From NCBI GenBank assembly GCA_052388455.1, contig JBQTIA010000028.1, forward strand, positions 1-9,073: a stretch of 9,073 bases of DNA, written 5' to 3'. The notes under the pieces were generated by a model that saw nothing but the letters and a program-made list of their open reading frames with translations, did no database searches and was not told the DNA's origin. The stretch is from CAZSNH01 sp052388455. Lineage in GTDB: Bacteria > Pseudomonadota > Alphaproteobacteria > Rhizobiales > Hyphomicrobiaceae. Made by a program: the position numbers and the translations under genes. The first letter of the stretch is position 1; each line of letters begins with the position of its first letter. Below are positions 6,339-9,073 of this stretch, in pieces.

Positions 6339-7672
6339 CCGAGCTCAGCGGCTGGGGCCGCTATCCGCGCCACGACACGCGCCTGCTGACGCCCGACGGT
6401 CCCGAGGCGGCACTGAGCCTTCAGGCCAAGGCCAGCGGCTGGATCGCCCGCGGCAACGGCCGCTCCTACGGCGACGCCGCCATCGGCATCACCGATACGC
6501 TGATGATGCGCGGCTTGGGCCGCATGACGAGCTTCGACCCCGACAGCGGTCGCCTCACGGCCGAAGCCGGAACGCTTCTCGCCGACATCCTGGCGGTGTT
6601 CTTGCCGCGCGGCTTCTTTCCGCCGGTCGTGCCGGGAACCAAGTTCGTCACACTCGGCGGAATGGTGGCGGCCGACGTGCACGGCAAGAACCACCACCGC
6701 GACGGCGGCTTCGGCCGCCATGTCGAGAGCCTGCGGCTGGCACTCCCCGACGGCTCGGTCGTCACCTGCTCGCGAGAGGAAAACGCCGAGCTGCTCGACG
6801 CCACCATCGGCGGCATGGGGCTGACCGGCAGCATCCTCGACGTGACGTTCCGCCTTTCACCCATCGAAACCGGCTGGATGCGCCACAAGACGGTCGTCGC
6901 CGCCAACCTCGATACGGCCATGGCCGCCCTCCAGGACGCCAACGACGCCCACTACTCCGTGGCCTGGATCGACTGCCTCGCCGAGGGGCAGAGCCTCGGG
7001 CGCTCACTGATCTACCGCGCCGAGCACGCCTCGCGCGACGACGTGGTGCGCATGGGCCATAGCCTCGCCCACTTCCCCGGTGCGGGAACCAGTAGCGTGA
7101 CGGTGCCGCTGGACTTCCCCGGGTTCGCCTTGAATCGGCTCTCCGTGCGCGCCTTCAACGAGTTGTATTTCCGTCAGGGAGCCGCCGCGGCCGGACCGGA
7201 AACGCTCGTCGGCTGGGATCCGTTCTTCTTTCCGCTCGACGGCATCCACGACTGGAACCGCATCTACGGCCGCCGCGGCTTCGTTCAGCACCAGTGCGTC
7301 ATCCCGCCGAACAACGCCCGCGAAGTGCTCGTCGACATCCTCACCCGCATCGCGCGGCAGGGCAACGCGTCGTTCCTCGCCGTGCTGAAAACGCTCGGAC
7401 CTGGAGACGGCCTGATTAGCTTCCCGATGCCCGGCTACACCCTGGCGCTCGACTTTTCGTTCGGCCCGCGCACCCTCGCGCTGCTGGAGGACATCGACCG
7501 CGTCGTGTCGGCGGCCGGCGGTCGCATCTACCTCGCCAAGGATGCCCGCCAGAGCCGCGCCACGTTCGAAGCCGGCTACGCGGCCGCGCTCCCCAAGTTC
7601 CGCGAACTCCGCCGAAAACTCGGCGCTGAAACACGCATTGCCTCCCATCTCTCGCAAAGGCTCGGACTCTGA
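6335..7672 (+). CDS. dprE1: DprE1-like FAD-dependent decaprenylphosphoryl-ribose 2'-oxidase
   Basis: A 445-residue flavoprotein, close to the 461 residues of M. tuberculosis DprE1. The FAD-binding (PCMH-type) domain contains GNGRSYGD (40-47) and ADVHGKNHH with His116. The C-terminal substrate domain contains SFPMPGYTLALDF and YLAKDAR with Lys402. Compared from memory with the tuberculosis enzyme, His116, Ala371 and Lys402 fall at a constant offset of 16 from His132, Cys387 and Lys418, supporting true orthology. The family oxidises the 2'-hydroxyl of polyprenylphosphoryl-ribose to a keto intermediate. The Cys387 equivalent, covalently hit by benzothiazinones, is alanine here. The start is GTG at 6335, overlapping the GtrA stop as GTGA, with CGGAG upstream; no earlier start fits. 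The stop shares one base with the next ATG. An aldonolactone-oxidase-like enzyme of other specificity is the alternative, unlikely given the neighbours. Confidence 0.9.
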   Translation: MTELSGWGRYPRHDTRLLTPDGPEAALSLQAKASGWIARGNGRSYGDAAIGITDTLMMRGLGRMTSFDPDSGRLTAEAGTLLADILAVFLPRGFFPPVVPGTKFVTLGGMVAADVHGKNHHRDGGFGRHVESLRLALPDGSVVTCSREENAELLDATIGGMGLTGSILDVTFRLSPIETGWMRHKTVVAANLDTAMAALQDANDAHYSVAWIDCLAEGQSLGRSLIYRAEHASRDDVVRMGHSLAHFPGAGTSSVTVPLDFPGFALNRLSVRAFNELYFRQGAAAAGPETLVGWDPFFFPLDGIHDWNRIYGRRGFVQHQCVIPPNNAREVLVDILTRIARQGNASFLAVLKTLGPGDGLISFPMPGYTLALDFSFGPRTLALLEDIDRVVSAAGGRIYLAKDARQSRATFEAGYAAALPKFRELRRKLGAETRIASHLSQRLGL

Positions 7673-8415
7673 TGACCGCTCCCAAGACCCTGCTGCTCGT
7701 CGGCGCCACGTCCGACATCGGACACGCCACGGCGGTGACTTATGCGCAGGCCGGCTGGCGCGTGATCCTCGCCGCACGCAGCCCGGATCGGACGAAACGC
7801 AACGCCGCCGACCTAGAAGTGAGGAGCAGCCGCGTGCCCGAGGTCGTGGCCCTCGATGTGCTGGCGACCGAAACCTTCGGCGCATTCATCGACAGCCTTC
7901 CGGCCCTGCCCGACACTGTGGTGTGCGTGGCCGGAGAGCTCGGCGAACAGAAGAAATCCGAAGGCGACCTCTCGGAGGCGACCCGTATCCTGCGGACCAA
8001 CTTCGAAGGCCCGGCGCTTCTTCTCGGCGCCTTCGCCGATCGGTTCGCCAGGCGCGGCTCGGGGACGCTGGTCGGTGTCAGCTCCGTCGCCGGCGACCGT
8101 GGCCGCGCGTCCAACTACGTCTACGGCTCGGCAAAGGCTGGGTTGACGGCCTTCCTCTCCGGCTTGCGCAACCGGCTGGCCAAAGAGGGCGTCCGCGTCG
8201 TCACCGTGAAGCCGGGCTTCGTCAACACCCGCATGACCGCCGGCATGAACCTGCCCAAGGCCCTGACCGCCGAGCCGGCCGAGGTCGGCGAGGCGATCTA
8301 CCGGGCTGCGGAGATCGGTCACCGAGACGTGATCTACGTCCGCAAGCTCTGGTGGCCGATCATGACCGCCATCACCGCCATCCCCGAGGGGCTCTTCAAG
8401 AAGATGAAGATCTGA
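7672..8415 (+). CDS. dprE2: DprE2-like short-chain dehydrogenase/reductase
   Basis: A 247-residue classical SDR, near the 254 residues of mycobacterial DprE2. The Rossmann glycine motif is GATSDIG (11-17). The catalytic set is Asn110 (RTNFEGP), Ser138 (VSSVAG) and the Tyr151-Lys155 pair (YGSAK), with the standard 13-residue Ser-Tyr spacing. The C-terminal segment KLWWPIMTAI through IPEGLFKKMKI is hydrophobic then basic and resembles the membrane-associating tail of DprE2 proteins. In the known pathway DprE2 reduces the keto intermediate from DprE1, completing ribose-to-arabinose epimerisation with NADH. The ATG is part of TGATG with the dprE1 stop, and AAAGG lies 11 bases upstream. It is the last gene of the rightward operon; no terminator hairpin is obvious after it. 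Confidence 0.88.
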   Translation: MTAPKTLLLVGATSDIGHATAVTYAQAGWRVILAARSPDRTKRNAADLEVRSSRVPEVVALDVLATETFGAFIDSLPALPDTVVCVAGELGEQKKSEGDLSEATRILRTNFEGPALLLGAFADRFARRGSGTLVGVSSVAGDRGRASNYVYGSAKAGLTAFLSGLRNRLAKEGVRVVTVKPGFVNTRMTAGMNLPKALTAEPAEVGEAIYRAAEIGHRDVIYVRKLWWPIMTAITAIPEGLFKKMKI

Positions 8416-8463
8416 CCGCCTGCCTCGTTGCGCATCTGTATCCTATGAATTACGATTCACCTG
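8416..8463 (+). promoter_or_regulatory. Possible weak promoter ahead of the truncated toxin gene
   Basis: TTGCGC (8428-8433) and TACGAT (8451-8456) are spaced by 17 bases, a weak sigma70-like pair. The expected transcription start would fall almost on the toxin ATG at 8464, implying a leaderless message, and indeed no ribosome-binding site is visible. This is suggestive only. Confidence 0.25.
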
Positions 8464-8676
8464 ATGCAAATTCGCGAGACCACACACTTTCAGAGGTGGC
8501 TTCGCGGGCTTCGTGACAGCCGGGCGCGGGCAAGAATTGCCGCAAGGCTTCGCAGCCTCGCCTATGGAAACCCTGGCGACGTGGCACCAGTGGGCGGGGG
8601 CGTCTCCGAACTCCGGCTGCATTTTGGACCCGGCTATCGTGTCTACTTCGTCGTCCGTGAAGAACGGCGCCGTTAG
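8464..8676 (+). pseudogene. Truncated HigB/RelE-type toxin (addiction module killer protein)
   Basis: The 70 codons match the start of the small RelE/ParE-superfamily 'putative addiction module killer protein' group, which is usually about 95-105 residues. Recognisable family segments are FQRWLRGLRDSRARARI, GNPGDVAPVG, GVSELRLHFGPGYRVYF and VVRE. The sequence then turns into ERRR and a TAG at 8674-8676. The usual C-terminal part (a hydrophobic strand followed by a GGDK-type motif), which contributes to the RNase fold, is missing. The transposase on the opposite strand begins its stop codon one base later, so insertion of the element most likely removed the toxin 3' end. In this family the antitoxin follows the toxin, so any antitoxin would lie beyond the element. 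The ATG is the first start after an in-frame TGA at 8446. Probably inactive. Confidence 0.75.
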
Positions 8677-9073
8677 TTAGGCGGTCTGCAGGCGCATCGC
8701 CGCGGCTGGTCGCGTCGCAATCATGACCAGGAGCAAGGCGCACCAAAGCTGCCTCAGCCAGGCGGCGAGGCGGCGGAAGTTGTAGCCGATGGCGGCGAGC
8801 ACGGCGTTGTGCGCATCGCCGTGGCTGCCGATCAGGAAGTTCCGGTCCATGCGATGATCGCACTTCAGGTGGCCGATGACCGGCTCCACGGCCGCTCGCC
8901 GTTTGAGGTCGCGCTTGATCGCCCTGGTGACGCCGCGCCGCTGCTCGCTGACATAGACGCGCATGTCGTAAGGTGCCGGTGCACCGTGGCCGCGATAGCC
9001 CTTGTCGGCGACGATGCGCTTGATTTCGTTGCCGACGATTTTCTCGACGTGCGGGATCACGACCGACAGCGTG
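8671..9073 (-). mobile_element. Partial IS5-family insertion sequence, one end visible
   Basis: The element holds the transposase 3' end. Its outer boundary lies close to 8671-8680, where toxin similarity stops. The junction contains TTAGTTAG (8673-8680), the type of YTAR site IS5 members favour, but an in-frame TAG would already end the toxin if this were original target sequence. The exact end and terminal inverted repeat cannot be fixed from one side. Confidence 0.6.
8677..9073 (-). CDS. IS5-type DDE transposase, 3' part (5' end off window)
   Basis: The frame is open from the TAA at 8677-8679 to the right edge, giving about 131 C-terminal residues. Recognisable DDE transposase signatures are VADKGYRG, carrying the second catalytic Asp, and RAAVEPVIGHLK, carrying the catalytic Glu with Arg four residues before and Lys seven after. 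These are followed by the NFRRLAAWLRQL tail common in IS5-family (Tnp_1) proteins. VSEQRRGVTRAIKRDLKRR between them is the usual basic linker. A GTG at 9060 is in frame but internal, since the family is much longer; coding continues as TLSVV upstream. The first catalytic Asp lies outside the window. Confidence 0.85.
   Translation of the reverse strand, partial: TLSVVIPHVEKIVGNEIKRIVADKGYRGHGAPAPYDMRVYVSEQRRGVTRAIKRDLKRRAAVEPVIGHLKCDHRMDRNFLIGSHGDAHNAVLAAIGYNFRRLAAWLRQLWCALLLVMIATRPAAAMRLQTA

Noticed and set aside
7004..7885. 293-codon minus-strand frame across the dprE1/dprE2 junction
   Set aside because: It crosses two well-supported genes on the other strand and its translation is Arg/Glu-rich shadow sequence.
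8445..8516. Small 23-codon ORF overlapping the toxin start
   Set aside because: It is out of frame with the toxin, has no ribosome-binding site and resembles nothing; the antitoxin of this toxin type normally lies downstream.

Overview
The window is GC-rich and gene-dense, with long rare-stop shadow frames and the codon preference of an alphaproteobacterium. The individual proteins also look like those of Hyphomicrobiales-type genomes (a Rhizobium/Bradyrhizobium/Hyphomicrobium-like relative). That placement is inference from protein style and base composition; no rRNA or other taxonomic marker is present.

The core is a divergent pair of operons sharing a roughly 260-base intergenic region (about 4237-4500). 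The leftward operon has three membrane-protein genes. In transcription order they are a GT-C fold glycosyltransferase-like protein (4236-2584), a Wzy/O-antigen-ligase/VpsF-like polymerase (2587-1238) and a second GT-C-like protein with the same signature motifs (1220 to beyond the left edge). The rightward operon has four tightly overlapping genes: a HAD phosphatase-UbiA prenyltransferase fusion, a GtrA-family small membrane protein, a DprE1-like FAD oxidase and a DprE2-like short-chain reductase. The order gtrA-dprE1-dprE2 matches Mycobacterium tuberculosis Rv3789-Rv3790-Rv3791, and the UbiA domain has the motif layout of the DPPR synthase Rv3806c.

Together the rightward genes look like a pathway converting PRPP and polyprenyl phosphate into polyprenylphosphoryl-D-arabinofuranose (DPA). 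The HAD domain fused to UbiA could supply the dephosphorylation step. The leftward GT-C proteins are natural candidates to use that lipid-linked sugar outside the cytoplasmic membrane, and the Wzy-like protein suggests the product is a surface polysaccharide. The locus therefore reads as a proteobacterial arabinofuranosylation system. Precedents I know of are Azorhizobium noeCHOP (Nod factor D-arabinosylation) and the D-arabinofuranose pathway for Pseudomonas aeruginosa PA7-type pilin; the polymerase and paired GT-C layout is the less familiar part.

The right end (about 8416-9073) is accessory DNA. A HigB/RelE-type toxin gene is cut at about 70 codons, immediately followed by the 3' end of an IS5-type DDE transposase on the opposite strand that runs off the window. 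I saw no tRNA, rRNA, CRISPR array or convincing rho-independent terminator.
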